The translations under genes and the position numbers were made by a program. The notes beneath the pieces are model-generated. The model saw only the letters and a program-made list of their open reading frames with translations. It was not told the DNA's origin and searched no databases. From Candidatus Binataceae bacterium (GTDB taxonomy: Bacteria > Desulfobacterota > Binatia > Binatales > Binataceae), in assembly GCA_035308025.1 (NCBI GenBank), contig DATGHL010000040.1, positions 1 to 38,302 of the forward strand: 38,302 bases of DNA. Direction: 5' to 3'. Positions 7,471-15,830 of the stretch are shown piece after piece; the stretch's first letter is position 1, and the number at the start of each line of letters is the position of its first letter.

Positions 7471-10319
7471 AAACGTCCTACAACATCCCAGGCCGCGCGT
7501 CATGGCTAGACGAGCTCTCCTCGGATGAGAAGACCCGCATCGAGCGCGTAATATTCCTTGCGATCGAGCGAGCTGTCAAAAGCATGGCGGAACATGGCTC
7601 GCAGATTGCGGCTGCCGAGATCCAAGGAGCGGGGAGCACCAGCGGGCGATTCGAGTTTTCTCGCTTTAGTCCCGATGCCGGCACTTATTCTGTCCCGAGC
7701 TATCAGAAACAGGGCGCACCGGTGGAAGTGCCGGTAATCTCTTTTGAACCTGAGCAAATTACCGTCACGCCAGATCGGGTAATCGACGATAAACCGCCGT
7801 TCCAGGATGCGCTCGTCCTCGCGTTGCCAGGCAATCATTATGTTACTATTGAAGCTCATCGCTATGCTACGACCATGGATCCTATCCACGCGGTGGTCTG
7901 GGGGAAGTTGTTGTTCGGCACGACAACCTGGGCCATCCTGTCGCGGTCGCAACGATCGGGCGAACTCCTTTACTATGTTGCCGGGCTGAGCGAGCGGCTA
8001 ACCGAAGCCGACCTCAAAGTCCATCCATTCGATCCTCAGGCCCGCCCAGTCCCCGGAGCCACGGGCGAGTTCTTTGGCCGCGTTCTGCCTTCACTCCCAA
8101 GTGGCTATGCAGTTGAATCTGTCTATTTTCCGGATGGCGGAAGAACCGCACCGACGCGTGAGGCTTTCACTGGCTTCGCTGGGAGGTTGGCGGTGGCGCG
8201 AGAAGAGCCTCGCTTGCCGCTCGATCGCGCGAAGGTTCGCGTCTTTATCTTTGGTAACATCGACCTGCTGCTGGCTAGCGGCGACAGCGACGATTTAGAG
8301 AAGGCTGCGAATCTGCTGGCCGAGCTTGATGCGACCGCCTTCTCGCTCATCGATGCGGATACGCGGGTGCGCTATCTGACTGCGCTCGTCAAAGCCTGGA
8401 CCAGTGAGCCACAAGAGAAGGCTATCGTCGAGATTTTCAAGAGTGTCGCTGATCGAAGCGAATTGGAAACGATCATCAAGCATCTCCACCATGCCGGAAT
8501 CTGGGATCAGCTTTTTGACGACCTCGACAGCGAATTGTGGTCACTACTCATCGCGCTTGGCAGCCGTTTTGGTGACAAGTCGCCACTCAGCTTCGACTCG
8601 CTGAAGAAATGGCTGTTGGAGGCAAAGCTGATCCAGCCAGTCCCGGGCGTCCGGATCACCGATAAAGGGATCGAGATCTCTGTGGACGCACTGGCCGAAG
8701 CCTACGAGGCAGCCCGAAGCTTCATCGGTTTCATCGGTAATTTCTTCGAAAGCCTACGGATGTTCATCGCCCACCCCGAGAGGGTGGTGGATGCGGTTGG
8801 TCAGTTGGCCAAAATGAGCCTAACGGTTGAGCTCGCATCGCTTGGCCATATGGAGTCCATCAAAGCCATCCAGCAGGCACTCGCTGCGATCGGGGAACAG
8901 GCACTTTACGCCCTGAAAGGCGCTGCGGTGACGGGCATGGGAGCAGCCATTGAGCGCCGGGTTAGATGGACAATTATCTGGGAAATTGCCTCCTGGTTCA
9001 TCGGTGTGGGTGAGATTAAGGCGGCAGTGAAGGGACTTGGAATCAGCGAAGAGCTGGCTGCTCTAGGCCGCATCCTTGGCATACTGGGTTTGGCCGAAAA
9101 AGCGGTCGAGGGTGAGCTCGTAGCAACGAAACTCGAGACGCTCGCCCGCTTAATTAGCCGTACGAGCAAGACGTTCGCTAAAGAAGAGGACGCGCTGCGG
9201 TTCATTTCCCGGCTGCCACCCGAAGATGTGGCACGTCTTGGCCAAGCACTGGAGAAGCTCGAGCTGCATGAGGCGACCGACCTCACCAAGCTACTGGAAA
9301 CGAATACTGAAGTCGGTGATGCCCTGCGCAAAGCAGAGGTCCTTAGCGAATTTTCTCGCGGGGCCAGCGGGCTGAGCGATGATGTGGCAGAGGCGTTTGC
9401 TCGCCTTTCGCGCAACGGGCGTCTGCCCCCCGACGAAATCCGCGGACTCCTTTATGGGTTGCCCGAAGGTCAGCACGCACGCTTTGCTCGAGCGGTGCGC
9501 TCGATCCCATCGTCAGCTTTCGGACCGGGGGGATCAGCCTCGGTTAACTTCCTGGACATGCTCGCCGCGAGCCCCCAACGAATGGATGCAATGCTGCAGA
9601 TGGGCTATGGATCGTTTGCGTCTATTCATCGTCGAGCTGGAAGCAGCGTGGAGAAAATGGATCAGTACCTCAGCACATTGGCTGAATTAGAACAGAAGCT
9701 GCCACCCGCTAACCGGGCAATCGAGTATCAGCGCCTCTTGGACCAACTGGAACGAGGAGATGCCCAAGCATGGCTCGAACTCGAGAATGCCCGTGCTGCC
9801 GCTGAACGAGGAATTGACACAGCTTTTGCGGAAGTCCATGGGTTGCCGCCTGAAGGTCCGTACGCAACCACAGCTCGCTTGGCGAGAGGTAACTTTGGCG
9901 AACGGGCGGCCGCAGAAGCGCTCGCCGCCAACGGGCACGGAATACTAATTTATAAGCCTAGCATTCTTGGTACAAACCAGGGCGGCATCGATATCGTTAG
10001 TATACGCAACGGGGTAGTCTACCTCATCGATAATAAGGCTCTATCGCGGGGCGGTAACGTCGGCTCAGTTTCAGCTCTCACCACCAACTTTTCTCAAAAT
10101 CTGGCGGCGACCCGAACAGAGCTTGTAGGCATGCTGGCGCGGGCCGGCTCGACCGAGGAACGAGTTCTGATCCAGCAGGCGATTAGCGCCGTAGATTCGG
10201 GAAACTATGTGCGTGCCGTAACGAACGCAAACGTCGTGAGGAGAGACACTCAGATCCTGACAGGGATTACCAGCAACCTCCAAAGCCAAGGAATTCGATT
10301 CATTAACGTGTTCCCATAA
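7467..10319 (+). CDS. Large polymorphic toxin-like protein with C-terminal PD-(D/E)XK nuclease-like domain
   Basis: This 950-aa protein starts at ATG 7467, overlapping the previous stop (ATGA). Residues 3-40 repeat the shared N-terminal module, and YSVPSYQ lies at 74-80, followed as in the upstream protein by a short valine-rich strand (VEVPV). Residues 110-270 are mixed alpha/beta with no recognised family. Residues 270-790 are almost wholly helical, with a hydrophobic stretch near 478-525. The C-terminal 150 residues carry GERAAAE (811-817), GGIDIV (839-844) and VYLIDNKAL (851-859). Glu812, Asp842, Asp855 and Lys857 fit a restriction-endonuclease-type E...D...DxK active site. It is probably a DNase toxin delivered by the particle encoded to the left. 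No immunity gene follows. The nuclease fold is a motif-based call. Confidence 0.8.
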   Translation: MKTSYNIPGRASWLDELSSDEKTRIERVIFLAIERAVKSMAEHGSQIAAAEIQGAGSTSGRFEFSRFSPDAGTYSVPSYQKQGAPVEVPVISFEPEQITVTPDRVIDDKPPFQDALVLALPGNHYVTIEAHRYATTMDPIHAVVWGKLLFGTTTWAILSRSQRSGELLYYVAGLSERLTEADLKVHPFDPQARPVPGATGEFFGRVLPSLPSGYAVESVYFPDGGRTAPTREAFTGFAGRLAVAREEPRLPLDRAKVRVFIFGNIDLLLASGDSDDLEKAANLLAELDATAFSLIDADTRVRYLTALVKAWTSEPQEKAIVEIFKSVADRSELETIIKHLHHAGIWDQLFDDLDSELWSLLIALGSRFGDKSPLSFDSLKKWLLEAKLIQPVPGVRITDKGIEISVDALAEAYEAARSFIGFIGNFFESLRMFIAHPERVVDAVGQLAKMSLTVELASLGHMESIKAIQQALAAIGEQALYALKGAAVTGMGAAIERRVRWTIIWEIASWFIGVGEIKAAVKGLGISEELAALGRILGILGLAEKAVEGELVATKLETLARLISRTSKTFAKEEDALRFISRLPPEDVARLGQALEKLELHEATDLTKLLETNTEVGDALRKAEVLSEFSRGASGLSDDVAEAFARLSRNGRLPPDEIRGLLYGLPEGQHARFARAVRSIPSSAFGPGGSASVNFLDMLAASPQRMDAMLQMGYGSFASIHRRAGSSVEKMDQYLSTLAELEQKLPPANRAIEYQRLLDQLERGDAQAWLELENARAAAERGIDTAFAEVHGLPPEGPYATTARLARGNFGERAAAEALAANGHGILIYKPSILGTNQGGIDIVSIRNGVVYLIDNKALSRGGNVGSVSALTTNFSQNLAATRTELVGMLARAGSTEERVLIQQAISAVDSGNYVRAVTNANVVRRDTQILTGITSNLQSQGIRFINVFP

Positions 10320-10890
10320 TAAATTCGGCAATCCACACGCCGAAAAGATTGGGGATCAGTATCGAAACCTCGAGGGTTTGGTATCGCCGCAGCGTCGGCG
10401 TCCCGTCACACGCGACCGCGCAAGCGGATCTATGACGAGGCGGTGTCCTTACGCTGGCCGATGTTCCGGGATGCAGCCAATCGGAGTTGAAACTTTCGAC
10501 CCTCGAAACTATGCACCATTAGGAAATCTCCGATAGCGTAGGGGTTTGGTCTGTGGACTCCCCGAAAGACCGTCGTGTTCGCAAGATCTATTTGAACAAG
10601 ACCCTCTGGTATTTCACCCCGTAAGCTCCTCGGAAGATCTAGCATATCCGGGTCTTGGCCACCGAACTCGTCGTAGCCGGAAGCCAACGAGCGAACGAGG
10701 GATTGGCGCGCCCACGCTCAAAAGGGGTTACAATTCGGTGAATTTCTTAACGTGAACTTTGTGATCCATGATCTCCCATTCGCGCGAAGAACAGCCAAAG
10801 TTGAGCCAAAGTCAGTCGCAGTTTCCCGTGCGGGGACTTGACAGCCAAAGCGTCCTTCGATAGAAAGACAAGCACTGTCGGGAGTTTTAC
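10320..10890. other. 571-nt stretch without a convincing gene between toxin cluster and tRNA
   Basis: No frame here has both a plausible start signal and recognisable protein content. The longest candidate is a minus-strand frame (10430-10687, TTG start, no Shine-Dalgarno). A weak hairpin TTCGGC/GCCGAA (10324-10344) follows the nuclease gene but lacks a T-tract. ACAGCCAAAG occurs twice exactly 50 nt apart (10791 and 10841), with a related GAGCCAAAG at 10803. It could be a degraded junction or a 3' untranslated region. Confidence 0.5.
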
Positions 10891-10976
10891 TGGTACCGAG
10901 GGCGGGACTTGAACCCGCATGTGGTTGCCCACGGTGGATTTTGAGTCCACTGCGTCTGCCGTTTCGCCACCTCGGC
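10891..10976 (-). tRNA. tRNA-Leu (anticodon CAA)
   Basis: The reverse complement folds as an 86-nt cloverleaf. The acceptor stem is GCCGAGG/CCTCGGT (first pair G-U), with a D-arm containing GGCGAAACGGC, an anticodon stem GTGGA/TCCAC with loop CTCAAAA (anticodon CAA), and a long class II variable arm (GTGGGCAACCACAT). The T-arm is GCGGGTTCAAGTCCCGC, then discriminator A and an encoded CCA. Class II shape plus CAA means leucine (UUG codons). The 3' end points toward the toxin cluster. Confidence 0.95.
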
Positions 10977-11167
10977 GGGCCAATTCCGGATCAAAACAAA
11001 TATCCCGTTTCGCCGCAAGCTTGATATTCACCGAACGCCGTCTGCTGATCGCGATGGCGCGAGACAGAACCTCGAGCCTCCATTGCGACACGAATGCGCT
11101 GCCCCTAGCCTTGGGCGGCGAGGCGCGATGCGAGATGACAGTTCACCGTTCTTTTGACGCGGGGCTA

Positions 11168-12904
11168 ATGGACAGACGGCGGATGCGCATTCGGTCCGTT
11201 TGGGGACCGGGCCTCGTCGCGGTCGCGCTACTACTCGTCTTGCGGATCGGGAGCGCGGCCAGTCAAACGTCGCCTGGCGCCAGCCCGTCGCCGACAACAC
11301 CGGCCAGCACAGCCGTATCGCCTGCACAGGCCGAGCTTCAAGCGCTGACCAGCTCCGGCAAACTGACTGATCTGCGTTGGCCCAACTTCACTGACTATCG
11401 CGCCTATGTCCAGGAGTTCTATCAAATCGGCGGGTGGTCGCCGGACTGGTTTCCGAATGGGCAGGCGAGTTCGCAGGCGCTGGCGATGATCTGGCAGTTC
11501 AAGCAGGCTGCGCTGAAGGGTCTCGATCCCGAGGATTACGACGCCTCGCGCTGGGACGGCCGCCTGGCGAAAACCAAACCTGCGACCGCAGCCCCGATAG
11601 ATAGCGACCTCATCCATTTCGATTTAGCCCTGACCGTCTGCGCGATGCGCTTTATTTCCGATCTGCATATTGGCCGGGTTAACCCGCAGCATTTCAAGTT
11701 CGATTTGGTCGGACCCGAGCGCTACGACCTGCCGACGCTGCTGCGCAATGAATTTATGAACGCCTCGGATGTCAGCTCGGCGGTCACGAAGGTCGAGCCG
11801 CCGTACGACGGCTACCAGCGCGCTGAGGTAGCGCTGGCGGCCTACCGCGTGATGGCTCTTGCCGGCGATGGGCCGCCGCTGCCGCTGCCCGTGAGGGCGG
11901 TGCGTCCCGGCGATACTTATCCGGGGATGGCGCAGCTCGCCGCGCGCCTGCGTCAGCTCGGCGATCTCCCCTCGGCCAGCACGACCCCGGCGGGCTCGAC
12001 GGTTTATGATGAGACTGCGGCCGATGCCGTCAAGCATTTTCAGGAGCGCCACGGACTTGAGCCCGACGGCGTGATGGGCGCGGGCACTATCGCGCAAATC
12101 AATACACCGCTCGGCGCACGAATCGAGCAGCTGCAGTTCGCGCTCGAGCGCTATCGTTGGATTCCGCAGACGTTCCCGCAACCGCCGCTCGTCGTCAATA
12201 TCCCGGAGTTCCAGTTGAGAACGCTGCGCAAGCAACCTGCCTATTTCCTCTCGATGCGCGTGGTGGTGGGCAAGGCTTATCGCCATCACACGCCGGTGTT
12301 CGCCAACTCGATGCGCTATCTCGTCTTCCGCCCCTACTGGAATGTGCCGCCCTCGATCACGCGCGGCGAACTGATTCCAAAAATCCGCCGCGATCCCGAT
12401 TACCTGGCGACGCACAACTTCGAAGTGGCCAACAACGCCGGCAGTGTGGTGACGGATGGCCGCGTTTCCGACGAGACGATGCGGGGACTCAAGTCCGGGG
12501 CGCTCTATATCCGGCAGAAACCCGGACCGAAAAACGCACTGGGGCTGGTGAAGTTTATTTTTCCGAATGATTACAAGGTCTACCTGCACAGTACGCCGGC
12601 GCCCGAGCTGTTCGCGAAAGCGCGGCGTGATTTCAGCCACGGCTGCATCCGCGTCGAGCATCCGGCAGCGCTGGCGGCGTGGGTCCTGCGCGATAAACCT
12701 GAATGGACGCTGGATAAGATTCGCGCGACGATGAACGGCAATCAGACCGTACAGGTCAATCTCGCTAAACCGATTCCGGTGCTCATCCTGTACAATACGG
12801 CCGTGGTCGAACCCGACGGCGAGGTGCGTTTCTTCGACGACATCTACGGTTACGATGCCGAACTGCGAACCGCGCTCGCGGCCGGTTATCCGTATCCGAG
12901 CTAG
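11168..12904 (+). CDS. L,D-transpeptidase (YcbB/LdtD-like)
   Basis: The enzyme forms 3-3 peptidoglycan cross-links, or attaches lipoproteins, in the periplasm. From ATG 11168 it is 578 aa: an Arg-rich N-terminus, a hydrophobic signal/anchor (VWGPGLVAVALLLVLRIG), a Pro/Thr/Ser linker, a YcbB-type scaffold region (DWFPNGQASSQALAM, DLALTVCAMRFISDLHIGRV), a peptidoglycan-binding repeat (AVKHFQERHGLEPDGVMG) and a YkuD catalytic domain. The catalytic motif HSTPAPELF...RRDFSHGCIRVEHP puts the nucleophile at Cys493 with His491. The frame is open further up, into the tRNA; ATG 11135, 11168 and 11183 are all possible starts. I chose 11168 because GCGGGG lies just upstream and the signal sequence stays complete. 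It is convergent with the next gene. Confidence 0.9.
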   Translation: MDRRRMRIRSVWGPGLVAVALLLVLRIGSAASQTSPGASPSPTTPASTAVSPAQAELQALTSSGKLTDLRWPNFTDYRAYVQEFYQIGGWSPDWFPNGQASSQALAMIWQFKQAALKGLDPEDYDASRWDGRLAKTKPATAAPIDSDLIHFDLALTVCAMRFISDLHIGRVNPQHFKFDLVGPERYDLPTLLRNEFMNASDVSSAVTKVEPPYDGYQRAEVALAAYRVMALAGDGPPLPLPVRAVRPGDTYPGMAQLAARLRQLGDLPSASTTPAGSTVYDETAADAVKHFQERHGLEPDGVMGAGTIAQINTPLGARIEQLQFALERYRWIPQTFPQPPLVVNIPEFQLRTLRKQPAYFLSMRVVVGKAYRHHTPVFANSMRYLVFRPYWNVPPSITRGELIPKIRRDPDYLATHNFEVANNAGSVVTDGRVSDETMRGLKSGALYIRQKPGPKNALGLVKFIFPNDYKVYLHSTPAPELFAKARRDFSHGCIRVEHPAALAAWVLRDKPEWTLDKIRATMNGNQTVQVNLAKPIPVLILYNTAVVEPDGEVRFFDDIYGYDAELRTALAAGYPYPS

Positions 12905-12944
12905 CCCATAAGAGGAGGGCGCTGATTCCTGACGTTGAAAAGAA

Positions 12945-13436
12945 TTAGTGCAGTGCGCGACGCTCGTAGCAGCCGCGGCAGACAAGGATTACAGCGCGGG
13001 CGGGCAGCTCCCACGTGAACCACCATCGCCACCACGAGGTCGTCTGCCGATGCGTGGATCTTTTCGAGTACCACAAGCTTCGTGGATAAGCGCGGATTGA
13101 GTCGTCGTTGGCGGCGCTCAGGCCCTGCGCGCGTACGTCGCGCAGGGCCCGCCAGATATGCGCCGGTGCAGCGATAATCAGCACGCGCCGCCAACCGCGT
13201 TCGGCCGCCGCTGCGGCGAGCGCGCGGACCTGTTTCACGGTCGAGATATAGCCGGCGAAGTCACTCGAAAACTGATTAGGATAGTCGCCGAAATCGAAAA
13301 TCTGCTTGGGTGCGAAGAAGATTGGGAGTTTCAATCTACGGCTCTCCCGCAGCGCGGTCGCGGCGATCGCCAGATTAGCCGGCAGTTGGGCCGGCGCCCC
13401 AAAATTCAGCGGGAAGATGACGTCGAATTCAGTCAC
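12945..13436 (-). CDS. DUF218/YdcF-like hypothetical protein
   Basis: The frame is open back to 13493, but GTG 13436 gives the usual stop-start overlap with glpD (GTGACTGA, 8 nt) and a 163-aa protein. It contains DFAGYISTVKQVRALAAAAA followed by RRVLIIAAPAHIWRALRDVR. This resembles the strand-His-x-x-Arg-Ala motif of the DUF218 (ElyC/SanA/YdcF) family, where it reads roughly ..T...HM.RA. The tail is Trp-rich (SWWRWWFTWELPARAVI), as in the end of DUF218 proteins. No signal peptide or membrane anchor is seen, so it would be a soluble version. It is probably co-transcribed with glpD. The family assignment is tentative, and the substrate is unknown. Confidence 0.6.
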   Translation of the reverse strand: MTEFDVIFPLNFGAPAQLPANLAIAATALRESRRLKLPIFFAPKQIFDFGDYPNQFSSDFAGYISTVKQVRALAAAAAERGWRRVLIIAAPAHIWRALRDVRAQGLSAANDDSIRAYPRSLWYSKRSTHRQTTSWWRWWFTWELPARAVILVCRGCYERRALH

Positions 13437-14988
13437 TCGAGACGCCCGCAGCAAATCGAGGCGCGTCGCGCAGGTTTTTAAGTTCGCTTTCAAGCAATCG
13501 TGCGACGAGGGGCGCGGCGGCGCGCGCCGCCTCCGGCGCTTGCCACGACAGCGCCGTGCGGCGGACGATAAAATCCTCGACGGTGCGCGCGAGTTCGTAA
13601 CGTGCGGCGAAGATTACCTCAGCCCCGATTGCAGGCGCCCCAGCGACGAGCAGCGCGCCCAACTCAATCTGCTCGCCGGCGATTGTTGCCACGATCTCCG
13701 CGCGGCTGCCGTAGCGCGCGCGCAGGAGTTCGCGGATTGGCTGCGGCAGACGCTGTAGATTCGCATCGCCAGGAACAGACGATCGCGCCCCGGGCAGCGG
13801 CGTCTCGCGCGTCGACGATTTAGCTTCGGGACGGCCGCTTCGCGCGCAAACCCGATCGACGACCTCCTCGGCGATCGCGCGATGAGTCGTGAGCTTGCCG
13901 CCCGCGACCGTGATCGTCCCCGCCGCACTCTCGAGGATGACCTCGTCGCGCGGGACCGCCGACGGGCCTGCGCCCGGCGCCGCGAGCGGCAGCGCCCGCA
14001 GCCCCGCAAAACCGTGGAGGACATCCTCTGCACGGAGTCCGAAGTCCGGCAGCCAGTCGGTGATGACGCCCAGCAGGTACTCGACGTCGCCCGCTTCGAC
14101 CGCGACCCGCGCAGGGTCGCCATCAAAGTCTGTGTCGGTGGTGCCGATCAACAGATGATCCCCGTACGGGATGACGAAGATGATGCGCCCGCCGAGATCG
14201 GTTAACACCAGCGGATTGCGGACCGGCAGGCGCTCGCGCGCGATGACCAGATGCGCGCCTTTGGTGAGCCGCACGCTCGGCGCGGCATCGGGAGTTTCCA
14301 TCCGGCGGATCTGATCGACCCAGGGGCCGGCCGCATTAACGATCGTGTGCGCGCGCACTTCGATAGGTGCGCGGTTCTCGAGATCGCGCACGCGCAGAAG
14401 CGCGTCGCCGTGACGGTCGCGCGCCAGACTCTCGACCGCGGCGTAGTTTGCGACCGCTGCACCGTGATAGGCCGCGTCAAGCATGTTCTCGAGCGTGATT
14501 CGCGCGTCGTCGCCCCAGGCGTCGAAATAGGTCGCGCCGCCGGTGACGCCGTTCGAGATTAAACCCGGTTCAAGCTCGCGCAGGTGCGCTGCGCTGAAGC
14601 GACGATGCCGCTCCTGACGCGGCGTCCACGCCATCAGATCGTAGAGCGCCAGGCCGATCGAGAGTGCGACGCGTCCGGGACGGCGGCCGCGACGGAACGG
14701 GAGCAGGAAGCGAATCGGGCCGACCAAGTGGGGTGCGGTCAGGTGGCGGAGCCGCTCGCGCTCACGCAGGGCCTGGTAGACCAGTCGCAACTGCCCTTGA
14801 GGCAGATAGCGCAAGCCGCCGTGGATCAATTTCGAGGAGCGTGAAGAGGTCGCGCCGGCAAAATCACCCTGCTCGAGCAATGCAACCTTGAGCCCGCGCA
14901 TCGCGGCGTCGCGCGCGATCGCCGCGCCGTTAACCCCGCCGCCGATAATCGCGAGGTCGAAGTTCTCGGCGCCAAGCCGCGCGACCAT
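13429..14988 (-). CDS. glpD: FAD-dependent glycerol-3-phosphate dehydrogenase
   Basis: Oxidises sn-glycerol 3-phosphate to dihydroxyacetone phosphate at the membrane, passing electrons to quinone. The 519-aa protein from ATG 14988 opens with the FAD-binding motif FDLAIIGGGVNGAAIARDAA (10-29), then the GlpD signature SSRSSKLIHGGLRYL. It has further family blocks such as GGRIIFVIPYGDHLLIGTTDTD and AGGKLTTHRAIAEEV, and a C-terminal DAO_C helical domain (LRARYG, AARYELARTVEDFIVRRTAL). Length and order are normal for GlpD. The frame remains open upstream into the sulfite-oxidase-like gene; a TTG at 15006 is an alternative start that adds LLDRRA. It overlaps the DUF218-like gene and follows the sulfite-oxidase-like gene, suggesting one minus-strand transcript. 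Confidence 0.93.
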   Translation of the reverse strand: MVARLGAENFDLAIIGGGVNGAAIARDAAMRGLKVALLEQGDFAGATSSRSSKLIHGGLRYLPQGQLRLVYQALRERERLRHLTAPHLVGPIRFLLPFRRGRRPGRVALSIGLALYDLMAWTPRQERHRRFSAAHLRELEPGLISNGVTGGATYFDAWGDDARITLENMLDAAYHGAAVANYAAVESLARDRHGDALLRVRDLENRAPIEVRAHTIVNAAGPWVDQIRRMETPDAAPSVRLTKGAHLVIARERLPVRNPLVLTDLGGRIIFVIPYGDHLLIGTTDTDFDGDPARVAVEAGDVEYLLGVITDWLPDFGLRAEDVLHGFAGLRALPLAAPGAGPSAVPRDEVILESAAGTITVAGGKLTTHRAIAEEVVDRVCARSGRPEAKSSTRETPLPGARSSVPGDANLQRLPQPIRELLRARYGSRAEIVATIAGEQIELGALLVAGAPAIGAEVIFAARYELARTVEDFIVRRTALSWQAPEAARAAAPLVARLLESELKNLRDAPRFAAGVSSD

Positions 14989-15067
14989 CGCGCGGCGGTC
15001 GAGCAACGGGCAGTTCGGCGCGGCAGAGCCGCTCAAGCGGATTGCATCGGCTGCGATAAAACGCTGC

Positions 15068-15667
15068 TCACTCGTCAGCGTCTTCCTGGAACGAGTAACG
15101 TTCCTCGCTCCACGGGTCGCCGTGATTATGGTAGCCGCGCACCTCCCAAAAGCCGCGCCGATCCTGCGCGCAGAACTCGATTGCGCGGACCCACTTAGCG
15201 CTCTTCCAGGCGTAAAGCTTCGGCACGACCAGGCGCAGAGGTCCACCGTGATCGGGCTCGAGTTCCGTGCCGTCGTGACGCCAGGCGAGCATCACGTCGT
15301 CATCGAAAAATTCTTCAAGCGGGAGATTGGTCGTATAGCCGCCGTCACATTGGACGAAGACGAATTTCGCCGCCGGCTTGAGGCCGGCCAATTTTGCCAG
15401 GTCGGCGGTTTTGACCCCCTCCCAGCGATTGTCATAGCGCGACCAGGTTGTCACGCAATGAAAATCCGCGACCTCGGCGGCGGTCGGCATCGCGCGGAAT
15501 TCCGCGAAAGTGAGGTGCAGCGGCCGCTCGACCAGACCGGTCACGCGAAAGTCCCATTTCGCGCGATCGCATCGCGGCGTCGCGCCATAGCTCAATACCG
15601 GAAAATTGGTTACGAGGGTCTGCCCCGGCGGCAGCCGATTCTGCGGTTTAGGGGCAGACTTCGCCAT
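15068..15667 (-). CDS. Sulfite oxidase-family molybdopterin-dependent oxidoreductase (YuiH-like)
   Basis: The 199-aa protein from ATG 15667 is a stand-alone oxidoreductase molybdopterin-binding domain. It has WDFRVTGLVERPLHLTFAEF, then ADFHCVTTWSRYDNRWEGV with Cys71 as the expected molybdenum ligand. The later blocks GGYTTNLPLEEF, HGGPLRLVVPKLYAWKSAKW and GFWEVRGYHNHGDPW are typical of YuiH-type members. It has no twin-arginine signal, unlike periplasmic MsrP, and no haem or dimerisation domain, so it is probably cytoplasmic. ATG 15685 is an alternative start. The substrate cannot be read from the sequence. It sits just upstream of glpD on the same strand, and its own promoter region carries an 18-bp tandem repeat. 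Confidence 0.88.
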   Translation of the reverse strand: MAKSAPKPQNRLPPGQTLVTNFPVLSYGATPRCDRAKWDFRVTGLVERPLHLTFAEFRAMPTAAEVADFHCVTTWSRYDNRWEGVKTADLAKLAGLKPAAKFVFVQCDGGYTTNLPLEEFFDDDVMLAWRHDGTELEPDHGGPLRLVVPKLYAWKSAKWVRAIEFCAQDRRGFWEVRGYHNHGDPWSEERYSFQEDADE

Positions 15668-15702
15668 GTCTGGCAAAATATCCAAGCGCCGCCGGTATCG
15701 CT

Positions 15703-15738
15703 AGTGGCGCCGCAGTCTCGAGTGGCGCCGCAGTCTCG
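15703..15738. repeat. Perfect 18-bp tandem repeat, two copies
   Basis: AGTGGCGCCGCAGTCTCG occurs twice back to back, each with a GGCGCC palindromic core. It lies 36-71 nt upstream of the start of the minus-strand sulfite-oxidase-like gene and about 90 nt upstream of the plus-strand 52-aa gene. A paired operator is possible, but recent slippage is equally so. Confidence 0.8.
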
Positions 15739-15830
15739 CTCAACAATGTACTGAGCATCTCACAGAGAGCGCTTGACGGGGTTTCAATCGATAGAACTGA
15801 AAACGCCGAAAGCGAGGGAGGGCTCCGACG

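Noticed and set aside
10430..10687. Minus-strand frame of 85 codons in the gene-free stretch
   Set aside because: TTG start with no ribosome site and no recognisable sequence; kept only as a remark in the region entry.
10830..10841. Partial match to the tRNA T-arm (GCGGGGACTTGA against GGCGGGACTTGA) as an attachment-site remnant
   Set aside because: Only 10 of 12 bases match and the flanks do not; too short to support an att repeat.
10919..11167. Longer N-terminus for the L,D-transpeptidase
   Set aside because: It would begin inside the tRNA and precede the signal sequence with 80 unrelated residues.
11624..12985. Long minus-strand frame (453 codons) opposite the L,D-transpeptidase
   Set aside because: Antisense to an intact YkuD enzyme; His/Arg-rich composition typical of shadows.
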